From Ralstonia pickettii (GTDB lineage: Bacteria; Pseudomonadota; Gammaproteobacteria; Burkholderiales; Burkholderiaceae): a DNA stretch of 64,000 nt. The notes beneath the pieces were generated by a model. The model searched no databases. It saw only the letters and a list, made by a program, of their open reading frames with translations, and had not been told where the DNA came from. A program made the translations under genes and the position numbers. The stretch spans positions 868,001 through 932,000 of the forward strand of contig NZ_JFZG01000006.1 of assembly GCF_000607165.1 (NCBI RefSeq), in the 5' to 3' direction. Shown here piece after piece: positions 8,911 to 19,290 of this stretch (within the stretch, counting starts at the first letter, position 1; the number at the start of each line of letters is the position of its first letter).

Positions 8911-10737
8911 TTAGGCAGTCGTTGCAGCCGTCGGCGCGGCCACTTTGGCCTCGGCAGCACGCAAGCGGATGTGCAGCTCGCGCAATTGCTTCTCGTCGAC
9001 CGGGCTCGGTGCCTGCGTGAGCAGATCCTGCGCACGCTGCGTCTTCGGGAAGGCGATCACGTCGCGGATCGAATCCGCACCGGCCATCATCGTGACAACG
9101 CGGTCCAGACCGAACGCGATACCGCCGTGCGGAGGCGCACCGTACTGCAGTGCGTCGAGCAGGAAGCCGAACTTGGCACGCGCTTCCTCATCGTTGATCT
9201 TCAGCGCGCGGAACACCTTGCTCTGTACTTCTTCGCGGTAGATCCGCACCGAGCCGCCGCCGATTTCCCAGCCGTTGAGCACCATGTCGTAAGCCTTGGC
9301 GATGCACTTGCCCGGATCAGTTTCCAGGTATTCCAGGTGTTCGTCCTTCGGGCTCGTGAACGGGTGGTGCATGGCCACCCAGCGCGCGTCTTCCTCGTCG
9401 TACTCGAACATCGGGAAGTCGATCACCCACAGCGGCTTCCAGGCGTCTTCGAACAGCCCGTTGCTCTTGGCGAAGTCCGAATGACCGACCTTCAGGCGCA
9501 GCGCACCCATCGCGTCGTTGACCACCTTCGCGCGGTCAGCGCCGAAGAACAGGATGTCGCCATCTTGTGCGCCGCTGCGCTTGAGGATCTCGGCGATGGC
9601 CGCGTCGTGCAGGTTCTTCACGATCGGCGATTGCAGGCCGTCACGGCCCTTGGCCACTTCGTTGACCTTGATCCAGGCCAGGCCCTTGGCGCCGTAGATT
9701 TCGACGAACTTGGTGTATGCGTCGATATCGCCGCGCGACAGGGAAGCACCGCCCGGCACGCGCAGTGCTACGACGCGGCCGCCTTCTGCGTTGGCCGGGC
9801 TCGAGAACACCTTGAAGTCGACGTCCTTCATGGCGTCGGTCAGTTCGGTAAATTCGAGCTTGACGCGCAGGTCCGGCTTGTCCGAACCGAAGCGGGCCAT
9901 CGCCTCGCGGAACTCCATCACCGGGAACTTGGCATCCAGCTCAACCGACATGGTGTTCTTGAACACCGTGCGGATCATCTCTTCAAAGAGGTCGCGGATT
10001 TCCTGCTCGGTCAGGAATGACGTTTCGCAGTCGATCTGGGTGAATTCGGGCTGGCGGTCAGCACGCAGGTCTTCATCGCGGAAGCACTTGGTGATCTGGT
10101 AGTAGCGGTCAAAGCCCGACACCATCAGCATCTGCTTGAAGAGCTGCGGCGATTGCGGCAGCGCGAAGAACTGGCCGGCGTTCACGCGCGACGGCACCAG
10201 GTAGTCGCGCGCGCCTTCCGGCGTGCTCTTGGTCAGCATCGGCGTTTCGATGTCGATGAAGCCCTTGTCGTCCAGGTACTTGCGCACTTCCATCGCAACC
10301 TTGTAGCGCAGGCGCAGGTTGTACTGCATCTGCGGGCGGCGCAGGTCCAGCACGCGGTGCGTGAGGCGCGTGGTTTCCGACAGGTTGTCGTCGTCCAGCT
10401 GGAACGGCGGCGTGACGGAAGCGTTGAGCACCGTCAGCTCGTGACACAGCACTTCGACCTTGCCGCTGGTCAGGTTGGCGTTGGTGGTGCCTTCCGGGCG
10501 GGCACGCACGACGCCCTTCACCTGCAGGCAGAACTCGTTGCGCACACCTTCAGCCACCTTGAACATCTCCGGGCGGTCCGGGTCGCACACGACCTGCACC
10601 AGGCCTTCACGGTCGCGCAAATCGATGAAGATCACGCCACCGTGGTCACGACGACGATGGGCCCAGCCCGACAGCGTGACGCTCTGGCCGAGCAGTTGTT
10701 CGGTGACCTGACCGCAGTATTGAGTACGCATTTGCAT
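8911..10737 (-). CDS. aspS: aspartyl-tRNA synthetase
   Basis: This class II synthetase of about 608 residues charges tRNA-Asp and, in many betaproteobacteria, also tRNA-Asn. It begins [18 protein letters not shown], with an OB-fold anticodon-binding domain ([20 protein letters not shown]). The class II catalytic core follows ([33 protein letters not shown]) with the bacterial GAD insertion domain, and motif 3 is [13 protein letters not shown]. Start choice: ATG codons occur at 10782, 10737 and 10731. None has a strong ribosome site, and 10737 best matches the family N-terminus. It is the last gene of an fmdB-DUF502-aspS unit ending at a strong terminator. Confidence 0.96.
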   Translation of the reverse strand: MQMRTQYCGQVTEQLLGQSVTLSGWAHRRRDHGGVIFIDLRDREGLVQVVCDPDRPEMFKVAEGVRNEFCLQVKGVVRARPEGTTNANLTSGKVEVLCHELTVLNASVTPPFQLDDDNLSETTRLTHRVLDLRRPQMQYNLRLRYKVAMEVRKYLDDKGFIDIETPMLTKSTPEGARDYLVPSRVNAGQFFALPQSPQLFKQMLMVSGFDRYYQITKCFRDEDLRADRQPEFTQIDCETSFLTEQEIRDLFEEMIRTVFKNTMSVELDAKFPVMEFREAMARFGSDKPDLRVKLEFTELTDAMKDVDFKVFSSPANAEGGRVVALRVPGGASLSRGDIDAYTKFVEIYGAKGLAWIKVNEVAKGRDGLQSPIVKNLHDAAIAEILKRSGAQDGDILFFGADRAKVVNDAMGALRLKVGHSDFAKSNGLFEDAWKPLWVIDFPMFEYDEEDARWVAMHHPFTSPKDEHLEYLETDPGKCIAKAYDMVLNGWEIGGGSVRIYREEVQSKVFRALKINDEEARAKFGFLLDALQYGAPPHGGIAFGLDRVVTMMAGADSIRDVIAFPKTQRAQDLLTQAPSPVDEKQLRELHIRLRAAEAKVAAPTAATTA

Positions 10738-10833
10738 GTTGTGGTTTTCCGCGAAGCGCGCCGCCAAGAAAACGTCGCGCATGAAAGTTGATTGGGGGGC
10801 CGGGGTCGATTCGACTTCGTTCGTATCGCCGGC

Positions 10834-11571
10834 TCAGGGTGCCGCGATGGCGCCGCCCTCTGCAGGCAGCGCGGTCGGATTCGAAGGGTCGCGCGGCTCT
10901 TGAGCCGGCGACCGGTCCTCCGTCTTTGGCGAGGCATCGGGCGGGTCCATGCGGCGCGGCAGCGCTTCGGGCGCCACCACCCCCATCGACACGATGTACT
11001 TGAGCGCTGCATCCACCGTCATATCCAGCTCGATGGTGTCGGCCTTGGGCATCATCAGGAAGAAGCCCGACGTCGGGTTGGGCGTGGTCGGCACGTACAC
11101 GCTGACGTACTCGCCCTGCAGATGATTCTCGACATCACCGCCGGGGCGGCCGGTCAGGAAGGCGATCGTCCATGAGCCTTCGCGCGGGTACTGCACCAGC
11201 AGCGCCTTGCGGAACGCATTGCCGTTGGACGACAGCAGTGTGTCCGACACCTGCTTCACGCTCGAATAGATCGGGCCGACCACAGGAATGCGGCCCACGA
11301 GCGCTTCCCACCACAGCACCAGCTTCTGACCGATGAAGTTGTGCGCCAGCACGCCGACGATCAGGATGAACGCCAGCGTGAGAATCGCGCCCACGCCGGG
11401 AATGCGCCGGCCAAACAGCTGATCTGGCTGCCATGCCGACGGCAGCAGCGCCAGGCTCTGGTCCATCGTGCCGATGATGAGCGACAGCACCCACAGCGTG
11501 ATCGCAAGCGGGACAAGCACCAGAAGACCGGTTAGGAACCATGTCTTGAGTGCGCTGGTTTTCTGTTTCAT
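10834..11571 (-). CDS. DUF502 family integral membrane protein
   Basis: This 245-residue protein belongs to the DUF502 family. It has an N-terminal transmembrane helix (TWFLTGLLVLVPLAITLWVL), a second at about residues 60-80 (GVGAILTLAFILIVGVLAHN), then the conserved IPVVGPIYSSVKQVSDTLL and YVPTTPNPTSGFFLM motifs. The C-terminal 35 residues are Pro/Glu-rich and probably disordered. The molecular function of the family is unknown. The ATG at 11571 is chosen because the protein begins MKQKTSALKTW. It sits between fmdB and aspS, an arrangement common in Burkholderiaceae, and is probably cotranscribed with both. Confidence 0.9.
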   Translation of the reverse strand: MKQKTSALKTWFLTGLLVLVPLAITLWVLSLIIGTMDQSLALLPSAWQPDQLFGRRIPGVGAILTLAFILIVGVLAHNFIGQKLVLWWEALVGRIPVVGPIYSSVKQVSDTLLSSNGNAFRKALLVQYPREGSWTIAFLTGRPGGDVENHLQGEYVSVYVPTTPNPTSGFFLMMPKADTIELDMTVDAALKYIVSMGVVAPEALPRRMDPPDASPKTEDRSPAQEPRDPSNPTALPAEGGAIAAP

Positions 11572-11602
11572 GGGGCGATGGACCGAAAGGTGAGCGATGC
11601 GA

Positions 11603-11944
11603 TCAGTGGCAAGCGCACGACGTGCCGCAACCACCGGACGCGGCCGGCGTGCTGGCACTGGTCGACGCGCTGTCCGACGACGCGGCAGCCGCCGCAGGCG
11701 CAGCGGCCTCCGTCTTGGCCGCCGAACCGGTTGCCGGAGCCGCAGCCGATGCGCCGCCCGAGCCACCGCGGAAGTCCGTCACGTACCAGCCCGAACCCTT
11801 GAGCTGGAAGCCGGCAGCGGTTAGCTGCTTCTTGAACGCCGGCGCGCCGCATGCGGGGCAATCCGTCAGCGGCGCGTCGCTCATCTTCTGCAGCACATCT
11901 TTGGCGTGGCCGCAGGCGTCGCATCGATAAGCATAGATCGGCAT
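11603..11944 (-). CDS. FmdB family zinc-ribbon protein
   Basis: This is a 113-residue protein. Its first 60 residues form a small zinc ribbon with two Cys pairs, YRCDACGHAKDVLQ and DCPACGAPAFKKQL. A conserved GSGWYVTDF follows, as in FmdB/CxxC_CxxC_SSSS family regulators. The tail is Ala/Ser-rich and ends with two further Cys and a His. FmdB proteins are presumed regulatory, but no mechanism is established. The ATG at 11944 has a GAGG ribosome site. It is the first gene of the fmdB-DUF502-aspS unit. Confidence 0.92.
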   Translation of the reverse strand: MPIYAYRCDACGHAKDVLQKMSDAPLTDCPACGAPAFKKQLTAAGFQLKGSGWYVTDFRGGSGGASAAAPATGSAAKTEAAAPAAAAASSDSASTSASTPAASGGCGTSCACH

Positions 11945-12093
11945 GGTGTCCTCACCCTGGAACAAACAAATGACAAGAAAGCGATTGGATTGCCCGCGCA
12001 TCCCGCGAACACGGTGCGGGAAATAATGCACACGGGCTCACGCAAGATCGGGGCAGCTGTGCGCCATACAAGTGCTGGCGCGCAAAGCCTTGA

Positions 12094-12099
12094 ATTATA
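12094..12099 (-). promoter_or_regulatory. candidate -10 box for the fmdB-DUF502-aspS unit
   Basis: A perfect TATAAT on the minus strand lies about 150 bp before the fmdB ATG in an otherwise gene-free 248-bp gap. No good -35 hexamer is seen 16-18 bp upstream, so this is only a candidate. A small CCCTT-TT-AAGGG palindrome overlaps the expected spacer. Confidence 0.4.
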
Positions 12100-12192
12100 A
12101 ACCCTTTTAAGGGAATTCCCGACCGCAGATTCGGCGCGGGCGATGGCGATGCGCGACAAAGTGGCACACCGCGCACGCGTGCGCCGGGACGC

Positions 12193-13632
12193 TCAGGCTT
12201 GTGTGGCCGCCTTGGTAGTCGGCGCGCGGTTTGCGATCCACTGCGGTCCGAGCGAGCCGAGGACCATCGCGCCGAAGCTGGCCAAGAGGCCAACCAATTG
12301 TGGCGGAAGCATCGCATCTGGCAGGACCACTTCGCACCAGATCCATGCCGCGAGGCCCAGGATGATGGCCAGCAGACCACCCTGCTTCGTCGCGCGCTTC
12401 CAGAACAGACCGAAGGCCAGCGGCACGAAGGCGGCCACCAGCGTTACCTTGTAGGCACTTTCGACCATGTGGAAGATGGATAGGTGCGAGTTCAGCGCGA
12501 ACAGCGTCACCAGCACCGTGAATGTCAGCACCACCGCCTGCATCACGCGCAGGAAGCGCTTGTCGTCCATGTTGGGCAACAGCGGGCGCAGCACGTTTTC
12601 GGCAAACGTTACGGACGGCGCCAGCAGTGTCGCGCTCGCGCAGCTCTTGATGGCCGACAGCAGCGCGCCAAAGAACATGACCTGCGCGAAGATCGGCGCA
12701 TGCTGCAGCACCAGGTTCGGCAAAATCATCTGCGAGTCGGTATCGATGTACTTCGCGACCATCTCCGGGTCGATAAGCGTGGCGGAATACGCCAGAAACA
12801 TCGGGACGAACGCAAACATGAAGTACAACACGCCGCCCAGCACCGAAGCCGTACCGGCAATGCGCTCGGTGCGCGATGACGTTACCCGCTGGAACACGTC
12901 CTGCTGCGGGATCGAGCCGAGCATCATGGTGATCCACGCTGTCACAAAGCCGATCACCTCGATCGGGTTGAACGCCGGCCAGAACGAGAACTTGCCCGAA
13001 GCCGCCGCGTGCGCCACCACCGTGCCCACGCCACCGGCCTGGCCCGACACCTCCCAGCCGATGTACAACATGCCGATCACGATGATGATCATCTGGATGA
13101 AGTCCGTCACCGCCACCGACCACATGCCGCCGAACAGCGTGTAGACGAGCACGCTGCCCGCGCCGATCATCATCCCGAGGTCTTGCGAAACCGCGCCGTC
13201 AGACACGGTGTAGAACACCAGGCCCAGCGCCTTGATCTGCGCCGCCACCCACCCCAGGTACGACACGACGATGCACAGGGTGGTCAGCGTCTCGGCTGCG
13301 CGGCCAAAACGGTTGCGATAGAAGTCCCCAATGGTGAGCAGGTTCATCCTGTACAGCGGCTTGGCGAAGAACAGACCCACCAAGATCAGGCACAGCGACG
13401 AACCGAACGGATCGGCCACCACACCGTGCAGGCCATCCTTGAGAAATTCTGCAGGAATCCCGAGCACCGCCTCGGAGCCGAACCAGGTGGCGAACACCGT
13501 GGCGGTCACGACATAGAACGGAAGGCTGCGTCCAGCCACGGCGAAATCGGCGGTACTGCGCACCCGCAGTGCAGCCCACAGGCCGATCCCGACCGAAATC
13601 ACCCAGTAAACAATGACAAACCAGATCAGCAT
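12193..13632 (-). CDS. sodium:solute symporter family protein
   Basis: This 479-residue polytopic membrane protein is of the SSS family (Na+-coupled symport of solutes such as carboxylates, amino acids or pantothenate). The first helix is MLIWFVIVYWVISVGIGLWA, then the family motif DFAVAGRSLPFYV, ATWFGSEAVLGIPAEF and about 13 predicted helices. The start ATG at 13632 puts the first helix at residue 1; a longer open frame to 13698 adds a Pro-rich leader not expected in the family. It appears monocistronic, with fmdB 249 bp downstream on the same strand. The substrate cannot be inferred from context. Confidence 0.9.
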   Translation of the reverse strand: MLIWFVIVYWVISVGIGLWAALRVRSTADFAVAGRSLPFYVVTATVFATWFGSEAVLGIPAEFLKDGLHGVVADPFGSSLCLILVGLFFAKPLYRMNLLTIGDFYRNRFGRAAETLTTLCIVVSYLGWVAAQIKALGLVFYTVSDGAVSQDLGMMIGAGSVLVYTLFGGMWSVAVTDFIQMIIIVIGMLYIGWEVSGQAGGVGTVVAHAAASGKFSFWPAFNPIEVIGFVTAWITMMLGSIPQQDVFQRVTSSRTERIAGTASVLGGVLYFMFAFVPMFLAYSATLIDPEMVAKYIDTDSQMILPNLVLQHAPIFAQVMFFGALLSAIKSCASATLLAPSVTFAENVLRPLLPNMDDKRFLRVMQAVVLTFTVLVTLFALNSHLSIFHMVESAYKVTLVAAFVPLAFGLFWKRATKQGGLLAIILGLAAWIWCEVVLPDAMLPPQLVGLLASFGAMVLGSLGPQWIANRAPTTKAATQA

Positions 13633-13863
13633 GGCAGCGCGGATAGAAGCTGGAAAACCCCATGGCAGCCCGGTTTTGGGCCCAGGGGTGCCGGGCAAAG
13701 TGGCCGGATTATAGCGATGGGACCGCGCGCCGGGGCATCGGTGCGACCACGAAGGCCGCCCCGTTTGCCAGATTTTTGGGCGACGGCCCGCAACGGGCGA
13801 CGGCAGGCTTTTTGTTGACCACGGCCCATGTTGCTTTGCACCAACAGTGGCCGGGAAAACGGA

Positions 13864-14493
13864 TCAATCGGCGCGACGGCGCCAGACTTGCCAGCGCTCG
13901 CGCCCGGCGAACACCGGAATCGAATCGGCTTCGGCGATGGGTATATCGCTGATGCGCTCGAACGCGTGCGACAGCAGCCCATCCAGCTCGGGTTGCGTGG
14001 TCTCGAACGGCGGCCCCTTGGGCGCCGCCTCTCGGCCTTCCACCACAGCAAAGAAGCCGGCCAGCAACCCGCCGGGCGGGAGCAGTTTCGCCACCTGTAC
14101 GGCGTAGTCCGGCCACAGACGACGCGGCATCGCACACAGAAATGCGCGTTCGTAGATCCATTGCACCGGGCGCGGCGGCGAGAAACGGAAGAAATCCGCC
14201 AACTCCACGACGCCGGCATGCGGGCCCAGCAGGGTCTTGGCCGATGCCACGGCACTTGGCGCAAAGTCGATGGCCGTAACCGGCCAACCGCGGTCCGCCA
14301 GCCAGCCGGCCTCATAGGCGTTGCCGCAACCGGGAATCAGCGTGGAAAGCGGCGCAGGCTGCGCTTCACAGAATTGCCGGAACGCGCGGGGTACACCGGC
14401 GGCATCCCAGGGGGTGTGCTCGCGGCTGAACCGCTCGTCCCAGAAGGCGGGATCGGCGGCGTCACGGGATTGGAAGACGGGCGGCTGGGCCAT
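13864..14493 (-). CDS. thiopurine S-methyltransferase-like SAM methyltransferase
   Basis: This 209-residue class I methyltransferase has FWDERFSREHTPWD near the N-terminus, the SAM-binding loop STLIPGCGNAYEAGWLADRG at about residues 48-67, and VTAIDFAPSAV after it. That order and the W-D/E-F-S-x-H-T-P-W-D signature match the TPMT-like family. The ATG at 14493 (MAQPPVFQSRD) is chosen; the longer open frame reaches into ubiB in another frame and is not credible. It lies 23 bp after ubiB and may be cotranscribed with it. A thiol or halide/selenium acceptor is plausible, but the substrate is not known. Confidence 0.85.
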   Translation of the reverse strand: MAQPPVFQSRDAADPAFWDERFSREHTPWDAAGVPRAFRQFCEAQPAPLSTLIPGCGNAYEAGWLADRGWPVTAIDFAPSAVASAKTLLGPHAGVVELADFFRFSPPRPVQWIYERAFLCAMPRRLWPDYAVQVAKLLPPGGLLAGFFAVVEGREAAPKGPPFETTQPELDGLLSHAFERISDIPIAEADSIPVFAGRERWQVWRRRAD

Positions 14494-14516
14494 GGCGCTG
14501 GGAAAGTGAAGACGAA

Positions 14517-16094
14517 TCAGTAACGGGACATCCAGGCCAGCACATGCGTGGCGACGATGCCGACCGCGAAGCCACCGACGAACAGCAGCGCGGCGGACAA
14601 CAGCCGGTTCGTGCGCTTTTGCTCGGCAAGCAGCGCGGTGAGCGCAGCGGTCTGCGCATTGCCGTCCTCGCGGGAGCGGCGATCCAGAATCTGGTACACC
14701 AGGCGCGGGAAGTCCGGCAACTTGTTGGCCCACTGGGGCGCCTCGACCTTCAGGCGCTCGACAAAACCGCGCCAGCCGATCTGCTCGTGCATCCAGCGTT
14801 CGAGGAACGGCTTGGCCGTTTTCCACAGGTCCAGATCCGGATCGAGCTGGCGGCCAAGGCCCTCCACGTTCAGCAGCGTCTTCTGCAGCAGCACAAGCTG
14901 CGGCTGCACTTCCACGTTGAAGCGGCGCGAGGTCTGGAACAGCCGCATCAGCACCAGGCCCAGCGAAATTTCACCCAGCGGCCGATCAAAATACGGCTCG
15001 CAGCACGCGCGGATGGCGCCTTCCAGCTCTTCCACGCGCGTCGCTTCCGGCGCCCAGCCGGACTCGATGTGCAGCACCGCCACGCGGTGGTAGTCGCGCT
15101 GGAAGAACGCCAGGAAATTCTGCGCGAGGTAGTTCTTGTCGAACTCCGAGAGCGCCCCGACGATGCCGAAATCCAGCGCAATATAGCGGCCCAGCGTCTC
15201 GGGTGCCACGCTCACGAGGATGTTTCCGGGGTGCATGTCGGCATGGAAAAACCCGTCGCGGAAGACCTGCGTGAAGAAAATCTCCACGCCGTCGCGCGCG
15301 AGCTTGTGCATGTCGACGCCGGCGGCGCGCAGCTCTTCGGTGTGCGAGATCCGCATGCCGTGCATGCGCTCCATCACGAACACCTCAGACGTGCACCAAT
15401 CCCAGAAAACCTCGGGCACCAGCAGCAGGTCGGACTTGGCAAAATTGCGGCGCAACTGGCTGGCGTTGGCTGCCTCGCGCATCAGGTCAAGCTCGTCGTG
15501 CAGGTACTTGTCAAACTCGGCGACCACCTCGCGCGGCTTCAGCCGCTTGGCGTCGGCCCACAGCTTCTCCATCCAGGTGGCGAGGTCTCGCATGAGCGCG
15601 AGGTCGCTGTCGATCACGGGCAGCATGCCCGGACGCAGAACCTTGACTGCCACTTCGCGGCCGTCGTCCGGGCCGCCGCGCAGCGTGGCGAAATGCACCT
15701 GCGCAATCGACGCACTCGCCACCGGATGATGATCGAAACGATGGAACAGCGCCGACAGCGGCTTGCCGAGCGATTTCTCCACGATGGCCGCAGCCACCTT
15801 CGGGTCAAACGGCGGCACGCGATCCTGCAGCTTGGCCAGTTCGTCGGCTACATCGGGGGGGAGCAGATCTCGCCGCGTCGACAGCACCTGCCCGAACTTC
15901 ACGAAGATCGGCCCGAGCTGCTCGAGCGCCAGGCGCAGGCGCTCGCCGCGCGGGAGCTTGGGCTTGCGACCCAGCGTCAGCAGCCAGACGAGCGCGCGAA
16001 TGCGGCGGCTCTTGAAGCCCGACAACGCGAGCTGATCCAGCCCGTAATAGAGGATTACGAAAACGATCTTGCCCAGCCGGAAGAGGCGCGTCAT
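14517..16094 (-). CDS. ubiB: ubiquinone biosynthesis regulatory ATPase UbiB
   Basis: This 525-residue atypical kinase-like protein belongs to the UbiB/ADCK family, needed for ubiquinone synthesis at the inner membrane. The family's KxGQ motif is present ([20 protein letters not shown]), as is the Ala-rich nucleotide loop [14 protein letters not shown]. The motif [11 protein letters not shown] and the metal-binding ALDFGIVG follow. Two C-terminal transmembrane helices (residues about 490-520) anchor it. The ATG at 16094 overlaps the ubiJ stop by ATGA, so the pair is translationally coupled, as expected for accessory factors of one pathway. Confidence 0.96.
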   Translation of the reverse strand: MTRLFRLGKIVFVILYYGLDQLALSGFKSRRIRALVWLLTLGRKPKLPRGERLRLALEQLGPIFVKFGQVLSTRRDLLPPDVADELAKLQDRVPPFDPKVAAAIVEKSLGKPLSALFHRFDHHPVASASIAQVHFATLRGGPDDGREVAVKVLRPGMLPVIDSDLALMRDLATWMEKLWADAKRLKPREVVAEFDKYLHDELDLMREAANASQLRRNFAKSDLLLVPEVFWDWCTSEVFVMERMHGMRISHTEELRAAGVDMHKLARDGVEIFFTQVFRDGFFHADMHPGNILVSVAPETLGRYIALDFGIVGALSEFDKNYLAQNFLAFFQRDYHRVAVLHIESGWAPEATRVEELEGAIRACCEPYFDRPLGEISLGLVLMRLFQTSRRFNVEVQPQLVLLQKTLLNVEGLGRQLDPDLDLWKTAKPFLERWMHEQIGWRGFVERLKVEAPQWANKLPDFPRLVYQILDRRSREDGNAQTAALTALLAEQKRTNRLLSAALLFVGGFAVGIVATHVLAWMSRY

Positions 16095-16753
16095 GCCGAT
16101 TCACCCTGGCGTACGGCCTGGGTGGCCGGTCGTGGAAATTTTTCGAGCCGCTCCAGCCGCTTGGCCAGACGCGCCTCGGCATCACGTAGTGCCGCCACAT
16201 CGGCGGCGAACTGGGCGAGGCGCGCATGGCGCACGAGCGTCGGTTGCTCATCGGTCAGGTACGACGCCACCGATTCCGCCAGCGAACGGCTGACGCGCGT
16301 GGCCTCGGTGCGGGCGGCCTGCGCGCCGCTCACCATACGCTGCGCGATCACATCACCAAACACGCGCGACAGATCTTCCGCCGCATCCCAGCGCAGATTG
16401 CGCAGCAACGTCGACAGCACGTTGGCGAACTCGGCCTCGCCCTCGATGCGCACGTGCTTGAGCACGGCGGCCTGCCCGCCCGTGGCGTAGTCGCCTGCTG
16501 CAGCCGCGAGCGGCACGACAACAGTCACGGCTGGTTCAACGTCAGGCTGGGGGGCCGTCACCAAGCCGGCCGCGTCCACCTGCAACGACATCGACATGGG
16601 CGCCAGATCAAAGCGTGCGACGCGGCCCGCGAACGGCCGCAGCGTCTCCTGCGCCCAGGGCTCCTGGCGTAGCAGATGGTTGAGCGCGAGCAGCAGCGGC
16701 TGCATCAGCACAAGCGGAAACGAAGACGGAGACGAAGTGGCTGTCGAGGACAT
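16091..16753 (-). CDS. ubiJ: ubiquinone biosynthesis accessory factor UbiJ (SCP2 domain)
   Basis: This 220-residue protein has an N-terminal SCP2-type sterol-carrier domain (residues about 20-130, including [20 protein letters not shown] and [21 protein letters not shown] sequence) and a C-terminal Arg/Glu/Ala-rich helix. UbiJ binds hydrophobic ubiquinone intermediates in the soluble Ubi complex. The start ATG is at 16753, and its stop overlaps the ubiB ATG by 4 bp. The strong upstream terminator at 16814-16843 implies its own promoter in the short gap. I do not see a clear one. Confidence 0.88.
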   Translation of the reverse strand: MSSTATSSPSSFPLVLMQPLLLALNHLLRQEPWAQETLRPFAGRVARFDLAPMSMSLQVDAAGLVTAPQPDVEPAVTVVVPLAAAAGDYATGGQAAVLKHVRIEGEAEFANVLSTLLRNLRWDAAEDLSRVFGDVIAQRMVSGAQAARTEATRVSRSLAESVASYLTDEQPTLVRHARLAQFAADVAALRDAEARLAKRLERLEKFPRPATQAVRQGESA

Positions 16754-16813
16754 GCGGTGATGGTGCGCAAAAACAGCAAGGAAGCAGCAAAAAGCGGGCT
16801 AGCGGCGGGCAGC

Positions 16814-16843
16814 AAAAAGGGCCCGAACCAGACGGTCGGGCCC
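16814..16843 (-). terminator. Rho-independent terminator after the Tim44-domain gene
   Basis: An 8-bp stem (GGGCCCGA 16819-16826 with TCGGGCCC 16836-16843) is followed on the minus strand by TTTTT. It lies between the Tim44-domain gene and ubiJ, separating the two halves of the ubi region. Confidence 0.8.
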
Positions 16844-16899
16844 TATTTTACGGGGAATGTTGAAACGGCCGTTTTGCGGCGCTTCAAGTTGTTACAGCG

Positions 16900-17928
16900 T
16901 CACTGCAACTGCTGAATACCCGCCAGCACCCAGCCACCCGCACCCTGCGTCGGCTTGGTCAGGTTCCACACCTCGGCAAACGGCTGTGCGGGCGCGTTGG
17001 CTTCTTCGCGGATCATGCCCGAGAAGCGCACGCTCGCGAGGTACTCGGAGGCCTGCGTTTCGATCCCCAGCATTTCGGCTTCGACCGAAACCACGTCGGT
17101 CTTGTTGGGCGACGTGCCGCGGTCAGCCAGGTCCATTTTGATCTCGGCAAACATCTCCGGCGTGGTGAACTCGCGGATGTCGTTGAGATTGCCGGCATCC
17201 CAAGCGGCCTGCAGGCGGATGAAGTAAACCTTGGCGTTGCGCAGGAAGGCTTGCGTGTCGAAATCCGCCGGCACGCCCCATGGCTGCTGCGGTGCGGCTG
17301 CGGCAGGTTGTGCGTTGACGGCCTGCGCGCCGGAAGCGGCCGGACCACCCAGATTCCACGACTGTGCAGCGGTTGCCGCGCCAGCGCCCAGGCCAGACGT
17401 GTTGCCGGTGTTCAGCGATGCGGCTGCCGGGGCGGCAGGTTGCGGCACGTACGGCTCACGGTCGCCGCCAAGCGACGGGCCACCCGTGGCATAGGCCGGA
17501 CCTTGCGGACGGCTGCCGCGCACCTTGCGGATGATCCACATCACCACGAAAGCGACAAGCGCGATCAGGATCAGGTTCGACAGCAAAGAGGCGAGGCCCG
17601 CGCCCAGACCGAACTTCGACAGCAGATAACCGATACCCAGACCGGCTGCCAAGCCACCCAGCATGCCGCCCCAGTTACGTCCAGGCTTTGCCGCCGGCGC
17701 AGCCGGAGCCGGTGCAGCGGGCGAGGGTTGCGCAGCCGGTGCGGCCTGCTGTGTCGGCGACGGCGTTGTGGCCGGCGGCGTCTGTTGGCGTTGCGTCACG
17801 GTGGACGACTGCTTGCCGACGCTGCGGCTGCCGCCCATGCGTTTGGCGTTGGCGTCAATCGCCGTGCCCAGTGCGAGCGTCGCGACCAGCGCGCCCGCCA
17901 TCAATTTTCCACCCCAATGCAAACTCAT
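16900..17928 (-). CDS. Tim44-like domain membrane protein
   Basis: This 342-residue protein begins with a signal-like helix (GGKLMAGALVATLALGTAIDANA), then a Gln/Pro/Ala-rich stretch. A Gly-rich double transmembrane region follows (GGMLGGLAAGLGIGYLLSKF and ASLLSNLILIALVAFVVMWI). A C-terminal Tim44-like domain (residues about 215-342; FIRLQAAWDAGNLNDIREF) ends the protein. Tim44-like bacterial proteins are inner-membrane proteins of unsettled function; the domain can bind lipid. The ATG at 17928 has a GGAGAG ribosome site, better than the in-frame ATG at 17961. It lies 128 bp after ubiE and ends at a terminator, probably the last gene of a DUF971-ubiE-Tim44 unit. Confidence 0.88.
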   Translation of the reverse strand: MSLHWGGKLMAGALVATLALGTAIDANAKRMGGSRSVGKQSSTVTQRQQTPPATTPSPTQQAAPAAQPSPAAPAPAAPAAKPGRNWGGMLGGLAAGLGIGYLLSKFGLGAGLASLLSNLILIALVAFVVMWIIRKVRGSRPQGPAYATGGPSLGGDREPYVPQPAAPAAASLNTGNTSGLGAGAATAAQSWNLGGPAASGAQAVNAQPAAAAPQQPWGVPADFDTQAFLRNAKVYFIRLQAAWDAGNLNDIREFTTPEMFAEIKMDLADRGTSPNKTDVVSVEAEMLGIETQASEYLASVRFSGMIREEANAPAQPFAEVWNLTKPTQGAGGWVLAGIQQLQ

Positions 17929-18056
17929 CGCTGTCTTCTCTCCAATGGCAGTGACGCCCATTAGATGAAGACGTCAATGCGGAAATTCAATGTGAAGGAT
18001 CGTGGCATATCGCCGCAGTGCACTACATCGCCCATCTGGTGGAACGACGAAAACAC

Positions 18057-18788
18057 TTAGAGGCGACGGCCAACGTGCAGAGCCACGACACCCGCTGTCA
18101 GATTGAAGTATTCGACCGAGTCCAATCCGGCCTGTTCCATCATCTGCTTGAGCGTTTCCTGATCCGGGTGCATGCGGATGGACTCGGCCAGATAGCGGTA
18201 GCTCTCGGGGTCGCCCGCCACTTTGCTGCCCAGCCACGGCAGCACCTTGAATGAGTACACGTCGTAGGCCTTCTCCAACGGCTGCCACACCTTGGAGAAC
18301 TCCAACACCATGACCTTGCCCCCTGGCTTCACTACGCGGCGCATTTCAGCGAGCGCGCGATCCTTGTGCGTCATGTTGCGCAAGCCGAATGCCACTGTCA
18401 CCACATCGAAGTAAGCATTCGGAAAGGGAATGTGCTCGGCGTCGCACAGCGCGGTGGGGGTGAGCACACCGGCATCGAGCAGGCGGTCACGGCCGACGCG
18501 CAGCATGGACTCGTTGATGTCTGTCAGCCACACCTCGCCGGTGGGGCCGGCCTGGCGCGCAAAGGCCTTGGCAAGATCACCCGTGCCGCCAGCAATATCG
18601 AGCACCTTATAGCCCGGGCGCACCGCTGCCTGGGCTATAGTGAACATCTTCCACACGCGATGCAGGCCACCGGACATCAGGTCGTTCATCACGTCGTACT
18701 TGCTAGCGACGGAATGGAACACGCCGGCAACCTTGCCGGCTTTCTCCTGCTCATCGACCTGCTGGAATCCGAAGTGGGTTTGGCTCAT
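18057..18788 (-). CDS. ubiE: 2-polyprenyl-6-methoxy-benzoquinol / demethylmenaquinone methyltransferase UbiE
   Basis: This 243-residue SAM-dependent C-methyltransferase of ubiquinone synthesis begins [20 protein letters not shown]. It carries the SAM-binding motif [16 protein letters not shown] and the UbiE signatures [17 protein letters not shown] and [18 protein letters not shown], all intact. Start: the ATG at 18788 matches the family; the open frame extends to 18893 without family similarity. It lies 52 bp downstream of a DUF971 gene and upstream of the Tim44-domain gene, a common betaproteobacterial order. Confidence 0.96.
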   Translation of the reverse strand: MSQTHFGFQQVDEQEKAGKVAGVFHSVASKYDVMNDLMSGGLHRVWKMFTIAQAAVRPGYKVLDIAGGTGDLAKAFARQAGPTGEVWLTDINESMLRVGRDRLLDAGVLTPTALCDAEHIPFPNAYFDVVTVAFGLRNMTHKDRALAEMRRVVKPGGKVMVLEFSKVWQPLEKAYDVYSFKVLPWLGSKVAGDPESYRYLAESIRMHPDQETLKQMMEQAGLDSVEYFNLTAGVVALHVGRRL

Positions 18789-18840
18789 GACAGAAAAGGA
18801 TGCGGATGCGGCGTGCAGGCGCCGCGAAGTGAATCGGGAA

Positions 18841-19257
18841 TCAGTGGCTGTGGCCGCAGGCGTGGCCAGCGTTTTCTGCCATTGGGGCGTCACGGTCGAC
18901 GCCCGCAGCGGTCAGGCGATCGAGATACGCCTGCCACAGCGCGTCGTGCTCAATGCCGAGGCGGTACAGGTAGGCCCAATCGAAGATGCCGGAATCGTGG
19001 CCGTCGGAGAACAACGGCCGGATCGCGTAATTGCCCACCGGCTCGACGCCGATGATGCCCACCTCGCGCTTGCCGGTCTGCAGCACTTCCTGACCGGGCC
19101 CATGCCCCTGCACTTCGGCCGACGGCGAGAGCACGCGCAAGTATTCGAACGGCAGGCTGAACTGCTTGCCATCAGCAAAGGCGATCTCCAGCACGCGCGA
19201 TTGCGTGTGCACGGTGATGCCGGTCGGGTGCGGGGTGTCGGCGGAAAGTCCGGCCAT
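18841..19257 (-). CDS. DUF971 domain-containing protein
   Basis: This 138-residue protein is nearly all DUF971 (GBBH-like N-terminal domain): [38 protein letters not shown], then [20 protein letters not shown]. The domain also occurs at the N-terminus of gamma-butyrobetaine hydroxylase and in Fe-S cluster related proteins. The tail ends HACGHSH, a possible metal-binding motif common in proteobacterial members. It is placed 52 bp before ubiE and 33 bp after the ABC exporter on the same strand. Function is unknown. Confidence 0.9.
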   Translation of the reverse strand: MAGLSADTPHPTGITVHTQSRVLEIAFADGKQFSLPFEYLRVLSPSAEVQGHGPGQEVLQTGKREVGIIGVEPVGNYAIRPLFSDGHDSGIFDWAYLYRLGIEHDALWQAYLDRLTAAGVDRDAPMAENAGHACGHSH

Positions 19258-19290
19258 GAAAAACGTCTCGTTCGGTCTAAAAACTGTGTT

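Noticed and set aside
13790-13830. Hairpin with T run as terminator for the TPMT-like gene
   Set aside because: The T run follows the hairpin on the plus strand only, whereas the neighbouring genes are on the minus strand.
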